In this document: in pieces, positions 37,574-46,378 of the stretch | How the letters are laid out: every line of letters begins with the position of its first letter | Numbering within the stretch: the first letter of the stretch is position 1 | Assembly (NCBI GenBank): GCA_016927755.1 | Contig: JAFGLZ010000117.1 | Location: 1-64,000 of the forward strand | Origin: Phycisphaerae bacterium | Lineage (GTDB): Bacteria; Planctomycetota; Phycisphaerae; UBA1845; JAFGLZ01 | Length of the DNA: 64,000 nt | Direction: 5' to 3' | Made by a program: the position numbers and the translations under genes | The notes under the pieces: generated by a model | Told to the model about the DNA's origin: nothing | Seen by the model: only the letters and a program-made list of their open reading frames with translations | Database searches by the model: none

Positions 37574-40120
37574 CTACTCGAAAGCGCCCTCGTCCTTATA
37601 TGGCGCGCGGACTTTGACGCCCTCCTGGTCGATCGTGATTTCGATCGCGCCGTCCGACCCCGTGTCGAGGTAGCGACGATCGGCAACAAGCGCCTCGATT
37701 GCGGGAGGGTCATTGGCATCGCGACGGCTGCCCGAGCGGATCACCACGCTCGGATCCACCGCGGCGATGAACGCCTCCGTCGACCTGGCCACCGCGCCGT
37801 GGTGCGGCAGGATCATCACATCACTGCGGAGATCTTCGCGCTCCAGCAGACGACGTTGCGCCTCCTCCTCGACGTCACCGCAGATCAGGATCGATCGATC
37901 GGCGTGCCGCACTCGCAAGACGATCGAACAGTCGTTGCTGGTCCAGCTCGCGTCGAGACCATCGGGCGGCCACAGCACCTCCACGACGGTCGAACCGGCG
38001 AGTTCTTCCGACCGGCCCTGCCTCCACACCTCCACCGGAACACCGCGCAGGTCGAGCTGCTCGAGCAGGAATTCCGCCGCGCTACCTGCCCGTGTGTGAC
38101 GATCGAAGTACGGACCGACGACGACCGTCTCGATCGGGAAGTGATCGTCGATCGCCAGGATGCCGCCGTAGTGATCGAAATCGGCGTGACTGACAAGGGC
38201 TCGACGGATGCGACGGACGCCCAGCGCGCGGAACGCCGGAACGGCCACGACTTCGCCGACGTCGAAACCCGACCGGGCCCCGGCATCAATAACCCAATGC
38301 CCTGAACCCGGCACGTCGGCCAGAGCCACCTGACCGTCGCCGACGGACAGGACCCAGAGCGTCAATCCATCGTCCCTGGCCGCCGGTCCGACGACGAATG
38401 ACCCCACTGCGATCAGCGGCAATGACCCCATACCGAGGACCCAACGACGCCGCGCGCCCAGACGCCAGCAGATCGCCGCCAGTCCGAGTCCGACCAGGTA
38501 CAGGCTCACCTGCCAGATCGACGGTTGACGACACTCGATCGACACGCCGGGTAGTCTGCTCAGGAGATGCACCCAGCCGACCAGGAGCCGTGACAGCCCG
38601 TCGATGATCGGCCCGGTCACGACCGTCGTCTGCGGAAGGGCCGCCGCTAGAAGCACCTTCATGAACCCGCCGACGACGATCATCATCACGAGCGGCCAGA
38701 CCAGCATCGAATTGACCCACCCCAACGGGCTGAACCGCTGGAAGTGATAGGCCGTCAGGATCGAGCCGACGAGCCACGCGGCGATCGAAATGGCGGCAAG
38801 CCATCCCGCCCACTGGCCGGTCGCCTCGAGCGATCGGCGCCACCATGGCCAGAGCCGTTTCGGGTCGTCCAACTCGGCCGGCACGCGTCGCAGCCGGTTC
38901 CGAAGCCACGAGAACACGCCATAGACCATCGGGCTCAGGAGCAGAATGCCGAGAACCACGCCGAAGGAAAGCTGGAACCCCGGGCTGAACAGGTCCCCCG
39001 GCCGCCAGGCCAGCAGGACGATCATGCCCGCCGCGAACCAGTTCAGCGGCGAGGTTCGGCGCCTGAGTCCCACCGCGACGCAGCCCAGCCCGCACAGGAT
39101 CCCTGCTCGGAGGATTGGGACTCGAGGCTCCGCCACAAAGACGTACCCCGCCACCGCGACAAACACCACCGCCGCCCCGGACGAACGGCCAAGGCCCAGG
39201 ACCCGAGCAATGGCCCAGACGAAGACGGCGAGCATGCCGACGTGTGTGCCGCTGACGGCCAGGAAGTGCGCCGTCCCCGTCTCGATGAACGCATCGTTGA
39301 TCTGGCGAGAGATCTGGTCACGCTGTCCCAGGATGATTGCGTCCAGCAGCGAGCACGATTCCTCCAGGGCCGCCCCGCCCTGGTGAACCCAGTACCGAAG
39401 CGACGTCCTGACTCGCTCGCGAAGACCGGGAGCTGGGCGTGACGTCGGGGCGTCCGCCGGCACGACTGACGACGCGTATTTGCAGGACATCCAAACCAGG
39501 ATCCCCTGCCGGCGCGAGAGGAGCGAGCGGTTTAGCTCGCCCGGATTGCTCGCGCCGGACGGACGGAAGAGCCGACCCGTCAACCGAACGCGATTCCCTT
39601 GCCGGTAGCCCAGCAACGGCTCCTTGACGTAGACGCGGACGAGCCCCGTCGCGGGGATCGGTCCGTTGCGTCCCGCGATCTGCTCGGCCTCGACGAGCAT
39701 TCGCGTTCGGACCCGACCTCGGATCCACCGCGCGAAGTGGCCGCCCGGGCGCTCGTAGACCTCCGGGGGCTCGACGAGCGTGCCCGTGACCGTCGCAAAG
39801 ATCGCCTCGTGACCGACGTGCCGTGAGATGTGGCTTAGGGGAACTCGACGAAAGGCGTTGTCATGGAGCACACACCCCAGCGCCGCAGCGGCCAGCGCCA
39901 GCGCGCCCGCTCGAACGAACGTCGAGTTCCGAACGATCGCCAGTGTCACACCGACGACAACCAACGCCAGGATCGAAGTGATCAGCGGGACCGCCAGCAG
40001 CCGGTCGACAAGGATGCCGCCGGCCATCCCCACCGCGACCGGCAACAGCGGCGCAGGCGAAAGCCGCCACCCCCCGAAAGGTTCCGTCGGCTCAAAGCCA
40101 CTGGTGCGAACAAGGCTCAC
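37574..40120 (-). CDS. comEC: ComEC/Rec2 DNA uptake channel
   Basis: An 848-residue protein. N-terminal membrane helices and an OB-like domain (about 95-200) are followed by the competence membrane domain (about 245-520; GTAHFLAVSGTHVGMLAVFVWA is the family signature) and a C-terminal metallo-beta-lactamase domain (about 575-835; SHADFDHYGG, ILPHHGAVARST). ComEC conducts single-stranded DNA into the cytoplasm in natural transformation. GTG start at 40120. No Shine-Dalgarno; a -10 element lies seven bases upstream. Confidence 0.9.
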   Translation of the reverse strand: MSLVRTSGFEPTEPFGGWRLSPAPLLPVAVGMAGGILVDRLLAVPLITSILALVVVGVTLAIVRNSTFVRAGALALAAAALGCVLHDNAFRRVPLSHISRHVGHEAIFATVTGTLVEPPEVYERPGGHFARWIRGRVRTRMLVEAEQIAGRNGPIPATGLVRVYVKEPLLGYRQGNRVRLTGRLFRPSGASNPGELNRSLLSRRQGILVWMSCKYASSVVPADAPTSRPAPGLRERVRTSLRYWVHQGGAALEESCSLLDAIILGQRDQISRQINDAFIETGTAHFLAVSGTHVGMLAVFVWAIARVLGLGRSSGAAVVFVAVAGYVFVAEPRVPILRAGILCGLGCVAVGLRRRTSPLNWFAAGMIVLLAWRPGDLFSPGFQLSFGVVLGILLLSPMVYGVFSWLRNRLRRVPAELDDPKRLWPWWRRSLEATGQWAGWLAAISIAAWLVGSILTAYHFQRFSPLGWVNSMLVWPLVMMIVVGGFMKVLLAAALPQTTVVTGPIIDGLSRLLVGWVHLLSRLPGVSIECRQPSIWQVSLYLVGLGLAAICWRLGARRRWVLGMGSLPLIAVGSFVVGPAARDDGLTLWVLSVGDGQVALADVPGSGHWVIDAGARSGFDVGEVVAVPAFRALGVRRIRRALVSHADFDHYGGILAIDDHFPIETVVVGPYFDRHTRAGSAAEFLLEQLDLRGVPVEVWRQGRSEELAGSTVVEVLWPPDGLDASWTSNDCSIVLRVRHADRSILICGDVEEEAQRRLLEREDLRSDVMILPHHGAVARSTEAFIAAVDPSVVIRSGSRRDANDPPAIEALVADRRYLDTGSDGAIEITIDQEGVKVRAPYKDEGAFE

Positions 40121-40127
40121 GTCGCGG

Positions 40128-40156
40128 ACTATAGGGCAGCATCAACGATGCTACAA
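40128..40156 (-). promoter_or_regulatory. Leaderless-type promoter of comEC
   Basis: Minus strand: TTGTAG (40156-40151), 17-base spacer, TATAGT (40133-40128), then seven bases to GTG 40120. Transcription would start at the initiation codon. The -10 matches at five of six positions. Confidence 0.5.
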
Positions 40157-40308
40157 CCGCAAAGCCCGCACATGTTTGAGATGGATCGCCTCCATGCGTG
40201 GGAATGGCTCTCAGCCGCCGTCCGGCCCTGTAGGGTGCGACGGGCCAGCGGCGGATTGGGTCATCCAGAGACACGATCCCCCCGGCGCGAACCGTCCGCG
40301 CATCGCGA

Positions 40309-41328
40309 CTAGATATCCCTCCCCACCGCCACGGCGACCGCCTGAAGCTCGCGCATGAGCCGTCCGAACTCCGCCGGGGTGATCGACTGCGCCCCGTCCG
40401 TCATCGCACGCTCGGGATTCGGATGCACCTCCACGATCAAGCCGTCCGCCCCGCAGGCGATCGCCGCCTTGCTCATTGGGGCTACGAGGTAGGCATGGCC
40501 CGTGCCATGGGACGGATCGACGATGATCGGCAGGTGGCTCTCGCGCTTGATCGCCGGGACGATCCCCAGGGCCAGCGTGTTGCGGACGTACGTCTCGTGC
40601 GTGCGGATCCCCCGCTCGCACAGGATGACCTTGTTGTTCCCCGCGTTGATGACGTACTCGGCCGCGAGGAGGAATTCCTCCAGCGTCGCGCTCATGCCGC
40701 GCTTCAGCAGCACGGGCCGGTCCGTCTGGCCCACGGCGTCCAGCAGATTGAAGTTCTGCATGTTCCGCGTGCCGATCTGGAGTACGTCGGCGTACCGGGC
40801 GATGAGCTCCACCTGCGGCACGCTCATCACTTCGGTCACGACGGCCAGGCCGGTCCGCTCCCGCGCCTCGGCCATGATCTCCAGGCCCCGCTCCCCGAGG
40901 CCCTGGAAGCTGTACGGATTCGTCCGCGGCTTGAAGGCCCCGCCGCGGAGTCCGATCGCGCCCGCCTCCGAGACCGCGTGCGCCGTCTCCAGGAGCATCT
41001 CGCGATCCTCGACGCTGCAAGGCCCGGCGATCAGACCGACCTTGGACCCGCCCAAAGTCGCGCCGTGCTGGCCGATTGGCACGACGCTCGGCTCGATCTT
41101 CACCTCCTTGCTGGCCAGCTTGAAGGGGGCGAGGATCGGCACGCATTTCTCCACCATCGGCGCCAGCTCGATGGCGCTCTTGTCCAGCGTCCGCTTGTCG
41201 CCGAGGGCCGCGACCACCGTACGATCCGTCCCCACGATCACGTGGTCCTGGAGACCCATCTCCCGAAGCAGCTTGACGACATGCTCGACATGTTCCGGCT
41301 TACAGCCGGGTCTCATTACGACGACCAT
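40309..41328 (-). CDS. aroF: DAHP synthase (3-deoxy-7-phosphoheptulonate synthase), AroF type
   Basis: A 339-residue type I-beta DAHP synthase, first step of the shikimate pathway. An N-terminal ACT-like/ferredoxin-like regulatory domain (MVVVMRPGCKPEHVEHVVKLL...) precedes the barrel, which has GPCSVED, RGGAFKPRTNPYSFQG, IGTRNMQNF and DPSHGTG. GGAGG lies eight bases upstream of ATG 41328 and the resulting N-terminus matches the family. The frame is open back to 41523. It is 229 bases downstream of serS on the same strand with no T-run terminator between, so it may be controlled by the same leader. Confidence 0.92.
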   Translation of the reverse strand: MVVVMRPGCKPEHVEHVVKLLREMGLQDHVIVGTDRTVVAALGDKRTLDKSAIELAPMVEKCVPILAPFKLASKEVKIEPSVVPIGQHGATLGGSKVGLIAGPCSVEDREMLLETAHAVSEAGAIGLRGGAFKPRTNPYSFQGLGERGLEIMAEARERTGLAVVTEVMSVPQVELIARYADVLQIGTRNMQNFNLLDAVGQTDRPVLLKRGMSATLEEFLLAAEYVINAGNNKVILCERGIRTHETYVRNTLALGIVPAIKRESHLPIIVDPSHGTGHAYLVAPMSKAAIACGADGLIVEVHPNPERAMTDGAQSITPAEFGRLMRELQAVAVAVGRDI

Positions 41329-41557
41329 CACAAGGCCCTCCGCCTGATTGGACGCAGACAGGTGCAGTTTGACGAAATCCACCAACCCCTGATTCGAGAC
41401 CGGAAGCATCCGGGAATACTCGAACGCCCAACGACCGCTAAACCACCGCATGCCGGCCACGCCCATTCGGGGACAAATCGGCCTGCTGACTGCTTGCTCG
41501 AAGGTCGTTAGCGTCTCGGACATGATACTTCCCTTCCGCTGCGACCACCGGCGAGTC

Positions 41558-42895
41558 CTAGCTCGACGGCGGTCTGATGACTTCCATTCCTCCCATGTAA
41601 GGACGAAGCGCCTCCGGAACGGTCACCGTCCCGTCGGCGTTCTGATACAGCTCCAGGATCGGGATCATGATCCGGGGGCTGGCGATCACCGTGTTGTTGA
41701 GCGTGTGGCAGTACTGGACCTTCTTGTTGGCGTCACGATAGCGGAGGTTCAACCGCCGCGCCTGGAACTCGTAGAACCGGCTGGCGCTGTGCGTTTCGCC
41801 GTAGGACTTTCGCGACGGCATCCACGTCTCGATGTCGAACTTCTGTACCTGCCCGATGCCCAGATCGCCCGTGCAGACGTTGACCACCCGGTACGGCAAC
41901 CCCAGGGCCTGAACGACCGCCTCGGCGTTGCCCAGAATCTCGTGGTGGTGCTCGATGCTGACCTGCTCGTCGTTGCGGCAGACGATGACCTGCTCGACCT
42001 TGTCGAAGAAATGGATGCGGTACAACCCGTACGTATCCTTGCCGGCCGCCCCCGCCTCGCGCCGGAAGCACGTGCTCAGGGCCGTGTACTTCTTGGGCAG
42101 CTCGTCGTCGGCCAGGATTTCGTCGCAGTGGATAGCGGTCAGCGCCACCTCAGACGTGCCGACCAGGCTCTTCTCGTCGCGCTCGCAGCGATACGCCTGC
42201 TCCTCGCCGCCGGGGTAGTACCCCGTGCCGTACATCATCGCGTCGCGGACCAGCACGGGCACCGTCACCGGCACGAACCCGCGCTCGACCATCATGTCGA
42301 CCGCGAGCTTCAGCACCGCCTGGTGCATCAGGGCACCGGCGCCCTTGAGCAGATAGTTCCGCGCGCCGGCCAGCTTGACTCCCCGCTCGACGTCGATGAT
42401 GCCGAGCGCCTCGCCGAGCTGCACGTGGTCCTTGCACTCGAAGTCGAACGACCTCGGCTCGCCCCACCGGCGGATCTCGACGTTCTGCGTGTCGTCCTCG
42501 CCGTCAGGCACCTCCGGGGCGGGAGGCTGGGGAACCGTCATCATCAGGGCGTCGAACTCGGGTTGGACGCGTCTGTCCTCTTCCTCGAGGGGTTTGACGG
42601 CGGCCTTGATCTCATTGAGCCGATCCTGGATGACCTTGGCCTCGGCGGCCAGGCCTTCCGGCGTCTTCCCGTCGGCAATCGCCTTCTTATGGAAGGGGCT
42701 CTTCGGATTACGGTACAGGGCGATCTGGCTGCCAAGCTCTTTCTGTTCCTGGCGCAGTTTGTCGAACTGCTGCTGGATCTCCCGCCGCCGCCGGTCGACC
42801 TCCAGCAGCCGGTCGACGTCGCACGCGCACTTCTTGCGTGAGGCCGTCTGCCGGATCAGGTCGGGGTTGTCACGAATGACTCGGATGTCCAACAT
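41558..42895 (-). CDS. serS: Seryl-tRNA synthetase
   Basis: A 445-residue class II synthetase. The N-terminal coiled-coil arm (about 25-110, with RRRREIQQQFDKLRQEQKELGSQ) binds the tRNA-Ser variable arm. Motif 2 CFRREAGAAG and motif 3 in NNTVIASPRIMIPILELYQ define the catalytic core, with HFFDKVEQ and ETHSASRFYEFQARRL between. Motif 3 starts SPR rather than GLAVGR, a known variant. GAGGGAG lies ten bases before ATG 42895. Preceded by a leader of about 240 bases with an attenuator. Confidence 0.95.
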   Translation of the reverse strand: MLDIRVIRDNPDLIRQTASRKKCACDVDRLLEVDRRRREIQQQFDKLRQEQKELGSQIALYRNPKSPFHKKAIADGKTPEGLAAEAKVIQDRLNEIKAAVKPLEEEDRRVQPEFDALMMTVPQPPAPEVPDGEDDTQNVEIRRWGEPRSFDFECKDHVQLGEALGIIDVERGVKLAGARNYLLKGAGALMHQAVLKLAVDMMVERGFVPVTVPVLVRDAMMYGTGYYPGGEEQAYRCERDEKSLVGTSEVALTAIHCDEILADDELPKKYTALSTCFRREAGAAGKDTYGLYRIHFFDKVEQVIVCRNDEQVSIEHHHEILGNAEAVVQALGLPYRVVNVCTGDLGIGQVQKFDIETWMPSRKSYGETHSASRFYEFQARRLNLRYRDANKKVQYCHTLNNTVIASPRIMIPILELYQNADGTVTVPEALRPYMGGMEVIRPPSS

Positions 42896-42942
42896 GAATC
42901 AGCGCTCCCTCATAGCTTTTCGCGGCGGCGAGAACACCTCAC

Positions 42943-43029
42943 AAAAAAAGCCGCCTCAAGACCCGTTCTTGGCGTCTTGAGGCGGCTTTGTTTTTCTCGT
43001 TTCGCTTGCTACGAAGGGCCTCAAGACGC
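42943..43029 (-). promoter_or_regulatory. serS leader attenuator: antiterminator/terminator switch
   Basis: On the minus strand, three segments in order: 1 GCGTCTTGAGGC (43029-43018), 2 GCCGCCTCAAGACGC (42986-42972), 3 GTCTTGAGGCGGC (42962-42950), then seven T (42949-42943). Segments 1 and 2 pair over 12 bases (antiterminator). Segments 2 and 3 pair over 13 bases (terminator, loop CAAGAACGG). The two pairings exclude each other. The leader ORF stops within segment 1. The hairpin also reads as a terminator on the plus strand (TTTGTTTTT), but no plus-strand gene needs it. Confidence 0.8.
42950..42995 (-). terminator. Intrinsic terminator of the serS attenuator
   Basis: A perfect 13-base-pair GC-rich stem (42962-42950 with 42986-42974) followed on the minus strand by seven T and on the plus strand by a T-rich tract. 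It sits 54 bases upstream of the serS start. Confidence 0.85.
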
Positions 43030-43092
43030 GAGATGCGCGAACCAATACCACCCGCTAAAGTACGACGAGTAGATTCGGCTTGCGATACACAT
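43021..43092 (-). CDS. Putative serS-aroF leader peptide, 23 residues
   Basis: ATG 43092 to TGA 43021, 23 residues. Residues 8-18 read YSSYFSGWYWF: three Tyr, two Trp, two Phe and three Ser in eleven codons. In total there are five Ser codons (AGC, TCG, TCG, AGC, TCT). The stop codon lies in segment 1 of the attenuator, so a ribosome that finishes the ORF masks segment 1 and favours the terminator. One stalled at the Trp-Tyr-Trp codons (43050-43042) would leave segment 1 just free. AGGGG lies 11 bases upstream, so initiation is not ideal. A GTG in frame at 43125 would make a 34-residue version. Whether it senses serine or aromatic amino acids is not decided by sequence. Confidence 0.6.
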   Translation of the reverse strand: MCIASRIYSSYFSGWYWFAHLAS

Positions 43093-43142
43093 CGCTCTTT
43101 CAGCCCCTCGACAGGATCGAATCACTGCTCCTGACCTTCATA

Positions 43143-43171
43143 AGCTTATCTCGGCGTCTGGGGTGTGTCAA
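43143..43171 (-). promoter_or_regulatory. serS-aroF promoter
   Basis: Minus strand: a perfect TTGACA (43171-43166), 17-base spacer, TAAGCT (43148-43143; three of six). The expected start of transcription is near 43136, giving a leader of about 240 bases before serS. Confidence 0.55.
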
Positions 43172-43216
43172 GTTAAGAATAACATGGGATTCGGTCAGCC
43201 TCTGGGGCGGCGGTGG

Positions 43217-45022
43217 CTACTTGCGACGACCCGGGCCGGCGCTTGGCGGCCCGACCCGCTCGATCGCCAGGGCCGTCGGCGAGGGGCGGTGCTGACCGAC
43301 GGTATGCCTGGCGGCGATCTCTTCCAGCGTCTCGTGGAGGGCGATGCAGGCATCCTCGTAGCTCAGGCCGGTCAGCTCGGAGACGAGGCGGGTGGCGCGG
43401 TCGATAAGTTTCTTGTTGGTCGCCTCCGCATAGATCATCCAGTTACCGCGGATCCTGCCCTGGACGGCCATGGTCGCGGTGGAGAGTGTGTTCAGGACGA
43501 GCTTGACGGCCAGGTGATCCCAGAGCTTCAGTCCGGACGCGGGCAGCTCGCACCGGACGGCGAACAACTCGCCGACGGGGACCTGGGGCGGACGGGGGCC
43601 CACGGAGATCGCCGCGGTTTTCTGGAATCGCTCCGCCCGTTCCGCGAAGGCTCTGAGGAAGGGGTGGGTGCCGTCGGCGATGCGTTGGACTTCCGCGCCC
43701 ACGAGGAGCATCGTGAGCGCTGCATCCTTTGTACCGTACCTGGACGGATTGTCTTCCAAGCCGATCGCGAACTCGAGCAGCTCACGGCGGTCCAGGCGCG
43801 GCGGGTTCGCCTGGAGGCTGGCGGGTGCGTTCATCGTTCGGTAGACGTCGGCGTTCCACTCGATGCAGCGCGGGGATCGGCGGAGGAGCGCATCCCATGC
43901 TTGCGGCGTCGGTAGCAGCGGGTTCTTGGCAAAGGCCCACGACGGCGGCGAGACGTTGTCGTCGGACTTTCGAAACGGCGGCAGGCTGAACGTCGGGGCC
44001 CGCTCGGTCGTGTCGGTCAGGATGTCGAGCAGGTATCCGTCGGCGAGGTACGTGACGAGTCCCGGGGCCGAGTAGACGCCGTGCTCGAAGGCGACGGCCC
44101 GCGCGACGGCGTCGATGGAGTCGTCCCCGGCGAGATCTTCGAGCAGGGCCGCGAACAGGTGGGTGAAGTCCTCTGGCGAGCGGGACACCAGCCCGAGATC
44201 GGCGAGCCGCGCATCGGAGAGGTACTCGCCGAGCAGTCGCATCAGGGCTATCTCCAGCGCCGCTCCGACGACGAGCAGCTCCGACGTCGTGGCCTGCATC
44301 CGCGTCGAGCCGGCAACGGCCATGGGGCCGCTGGCCAGGTCGAGCTTGGTGATTCGATCGTCGTCGATGACCTGGCGCGAGCGCTCAACGTGCTCGCGGA
44401 GGACGTCCGCCGGGTTGTTGAAGACGAAGAAGACGGAGGCGCCCGCCTCGACGCCGCGCCAGGCGGTGCCGATGACGAACGACGTCTCGCCGCCCTCGGT
44501 GATGGCCACGACGACGTCACCATCGCGCACGCCGGCCTCTGTAAGCTGCCTCTTGCCGAACTCGGGGAAGTCCTCGAAGCCCTCGACCGAGCGGATCAGG
44601 GCGTAGTCGCCGCCGGACATCACGCTGACGACGCTGTCCTCGAGTTCGGTAAGCTTGGCCGCGGCCTCGGGGCGGGATCGTCGAAGGTCCTGCCAGAACC
44701 GCCGCCAGGCGGCCTCGAGGAGAATGGCGAGCCTGCCGGTGGCCCCACAGCCCGTGAAGAACACGCGTCGGCCAGAGACGATGGCGTCGTGCAGGGCATC
44801 GACGAGCCGCCGGAACGCGTCTCCCGCCAGCACGCGCTCGGCGACCGGAACGACGTCGCGATCCACCTGCTGGAGCAGGCGGATGCCGGCGGTCAGGTCG
44901 GCTTGGATGACCGTTGAGAGGTCCTTGGTGATCGGGTGCGACTGTTCCGTGGGCAGCGCGCCGAGTCGGAACTGACGTTCGTTCTCGAGGAAGTGTAGGG
45001 CTTTCTGTCTAGCGTCTGACAT
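43217..45022 (-). CDS. Glucokinase-regulatory-protein/MurQ-like double SIS protein
   Basis: A 601-residue protein. LGALPTEQSHPITKDLS resembles the opening of MurQ etherases, but the length and two SIS domains (about 55-280 and 330-560) match GKRP-like proteins. Phosphosugar-binding motifs are FTGCGATGRLAILLEA (about 90) and VAITEGGETSFVIGTA (about 170), plus SGPMAVAGSTRMQATTSEL. It may be a MurNAc-6-phosphate etherase relative or a sugar-phosphate-binding regulator. The family decides between these only by catalytic residues that I cannot place with certainty. Confidence 0.8.
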   Translation of the reverse strand: MSDARQKALHFLENERQFRLGALPTEQSHPITKDLSTVIQADLTAGIRLLQQVDRDVVPVAERVLAGDAFRRLVDALHDAIVSGRRVFFTGCGATGRLAILLEAAWRRFWQDLRRSRPEAAAKLTELEDSVVSVMSGGDYALIRSVEGFEDFPEFGKRQLTEAGVRDGDVVVAITEGGETSFVIGTAWRGVEAGASVFFVFNNPADVLREHVERSRQVIDDDRITKLDLASGPMAVAGSTRMQATTSELLVVGAALEIALMRLLGEYLSDARLADLGLVSRSPEDFTHLFAALLEDLAGDDSIDAVARAVAFEHGVYSAPGLVTYLADGYLLDILTDTTERAPTFSLPPFRKSDDNVSPPSWAFAKNPLLPTPQAWDALLRRSPRCIEWNADVYRTMNAPASLQANPPRLDRRELLEFAIGLEDNPSRYGTKDAALTMLLVGAEVQRIADGTHPFLRAFAERAERFQKTAAISVGPRPPQVPVGELFAVRCELPASGLKLWDHLAVKLVLNTLSTATMAVQGRIRGNWMIYAEATNKKLIDRATRLVSELTGLSYEDACIALHETLEEIAARHTVGQHRPSPTALAIERVGPPSAGPGRRK

Positions 45023-45115
45023 GGCGCGTATCTCCGCGGCGTCGCGTTTCCGAGCATCCCCGCGCCTCGTCGGTGGACCTGTCGACCGCCCCCAGTGTGT
45101 CGGTTCATCTCGTCG

Positions 45116-46378
45116 TCAAGGCTCGCGGGGAACCTGGTATCGCTCGCAATACTGACCGAAGAGGCGATCGATCGCCGCACGATCGAGGCCGAACTGGGCG
45201 AGATCGTATCGGTGGGCGGGCTTTTTGTCTTGCGCGTTGTCGACGAGCCATTGTCTCATTCCAGCATCCATCCGGTCGCTGCGCTCGTAGCCGAATCGTT
45301 CGTAGATGCGGTGTATCGTCCCGATCGGATCGTCGATGAGCTCGGCGTACTTGACGTCGAACACGCTGTCTGGGAAGGACTCGCGGGCAATAGCCGCACG
45401 GTCTATTAGCTCGGCGCAGAACTCCGCGGCGTGAGCGCCCAGCGCGTGCGGGTCCACGTCGTCGGTGCCCATGCCACGGACGATGGCGAAGAGGCTGCAG
45501 ACGGAGGGGACGGCCTTGGCGGGATCGCGGTGGGTCTGGACGATGCAGGCATCGGGGATGGCGGTGAGCAGGGCGTCGATCGCGGGCAGGTGCGCGGGGC
45601 TCTTGAGGACCCAGTGCCCGGTGGGGACGCGCCATTGGAGGAGCTGTAGCTGGCGCTTGTAGAACTCGTACGCGGCGACTTTGTCGTCGAACGTGAGTTG
45701 GCGGAGCCAGTCCTCGTAGCCGCGGACGTCGCCCAACATGAGGAAGCCGGGCGAGATGAAGGTGTGCATGGTCAGGGCCAGGCATTCCTCGGGGCCTTCG
45801 GGCTCGAGCGTGTGGACGGCGGGCAGCCGCGGAGCCAGCCAGTGCGCCAGCTTCACGTGCGTGTAGGCCTGCTTGATTCGAGGATCGGTGCTTCGCGTTT
45901 CGGTTGTGGGCGGCGGCGAGGGCCAGGTCGCCTCCCACAGGAGGAGCGGACGACCCGCTGGATCTTGGCCCAGGAGGTTGTACAGGAGGGTGGTTCCCGT
46001 TCGCGGCAGGCCGGTCACGAGGAGCGGTCGGCGGATGGGCACGTCGAGGATCTCGGGGTGGCGTTTCAGATCGTCGAGGATCTTCATCCGGTTGGCGGCC
46101 AGCTCCACCATGCGGCGTCGCATGACCAGGCGGCCGAAGGGATTCAGCCGTGCGTCTTGGCGGCATGATTGAAGCAATTGGCTGAGCCCGTCGACGGCGC
46201 GATGATCGCCGAAGTCGGACAGTCCCGTCTGGCGTCGAGCGGCCTGGAGGACCGAGGCTTCAGTCAGACGGTTGGGAAGAAGGCCCACCTGCTGGAGTCG
46301 CCGTCCGGCCCAGTTGCAGAGATGGACGGTCGGCGGCCGATGAGGGCGTTCGAATGTTCGCTGCGATTCAGCGGTCAT
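45116..46378 (-). CDS. Sulfotransferase (PAPS-dependent)
   Basis: A 420-residue cytoplasmic sulfotransferase-family protein. The 5'-phosphosulfate-binding loop is LLVTGLPRTGTTLLYNLL (about 119-136). The 3'-phosphate-binding part is VQTHRDPAKAVPSVCSL (about 283-299). The family transfers sulfate from PAPS to glycans, lipids or proteins. It starts within the last four bases of the upstream nucleotidyltransferase-like gene (ATGA overlap), so the two are coupled. Interesting next to sulfatases, but acceptor unknown. Confidence 0.85.
   Translation of the reverse strand: MTAESQRTFERPHRPPTVHLCNWAGRRLQQVGLLPNRLTEASVLQAARRQTGLSDFGDHRAVDGLSQLLQSCRQDARLNPFGRLVMRRRMVELAANRMKILDDLKRHPEILDVPIRRPLLVTGLPRTGTTLLYNLLGQDPAGRPLLLWEATWPSPPPTTETRSTDPRIKQAYTHVKLAHWLAPRLPAVHTLEPEGPEECLALTMHTFISPGFLMLGDVRGYEDWLRQLTFDDKVAAYEFYKRQLQLLQWRVPTGHWVLKSPAHLPAIDALLTAIPDACIVQTHRDPAKAVPSVCSLFAIVRGMGTDDVDPHALGAHAAEFCAELIDRAAIARESFPDSVFDVKYAELIDDPIGTIHRIYERFGYERSDRMDAGMRQWLVDNAQDKKPAHRYDLAQFGLDRAAIDRLFGQYCERYQVPREP

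Noticed and set aside
42896-43135. T-box riboswitch in the serS leader (GGGTGGTATTGG resembles a T-box)
   Set aside because: The T-box core ACCGCG, a specifier loop and the AG-bulge region are not recognisable, while a peptide leader with stop inside segment 1 explains the structure better.
43100-43141. Another short ORF in the serS leader, beginning MKVRSSDSILSRG, also Ser-rich
   Set aside because: Its ATG lies upstream of or at the expected transcription start and overlaps the -10 region, and it ends about 70 bases before the switch segments, so it would not affect them. It would matter only if transcription starts further upstream.
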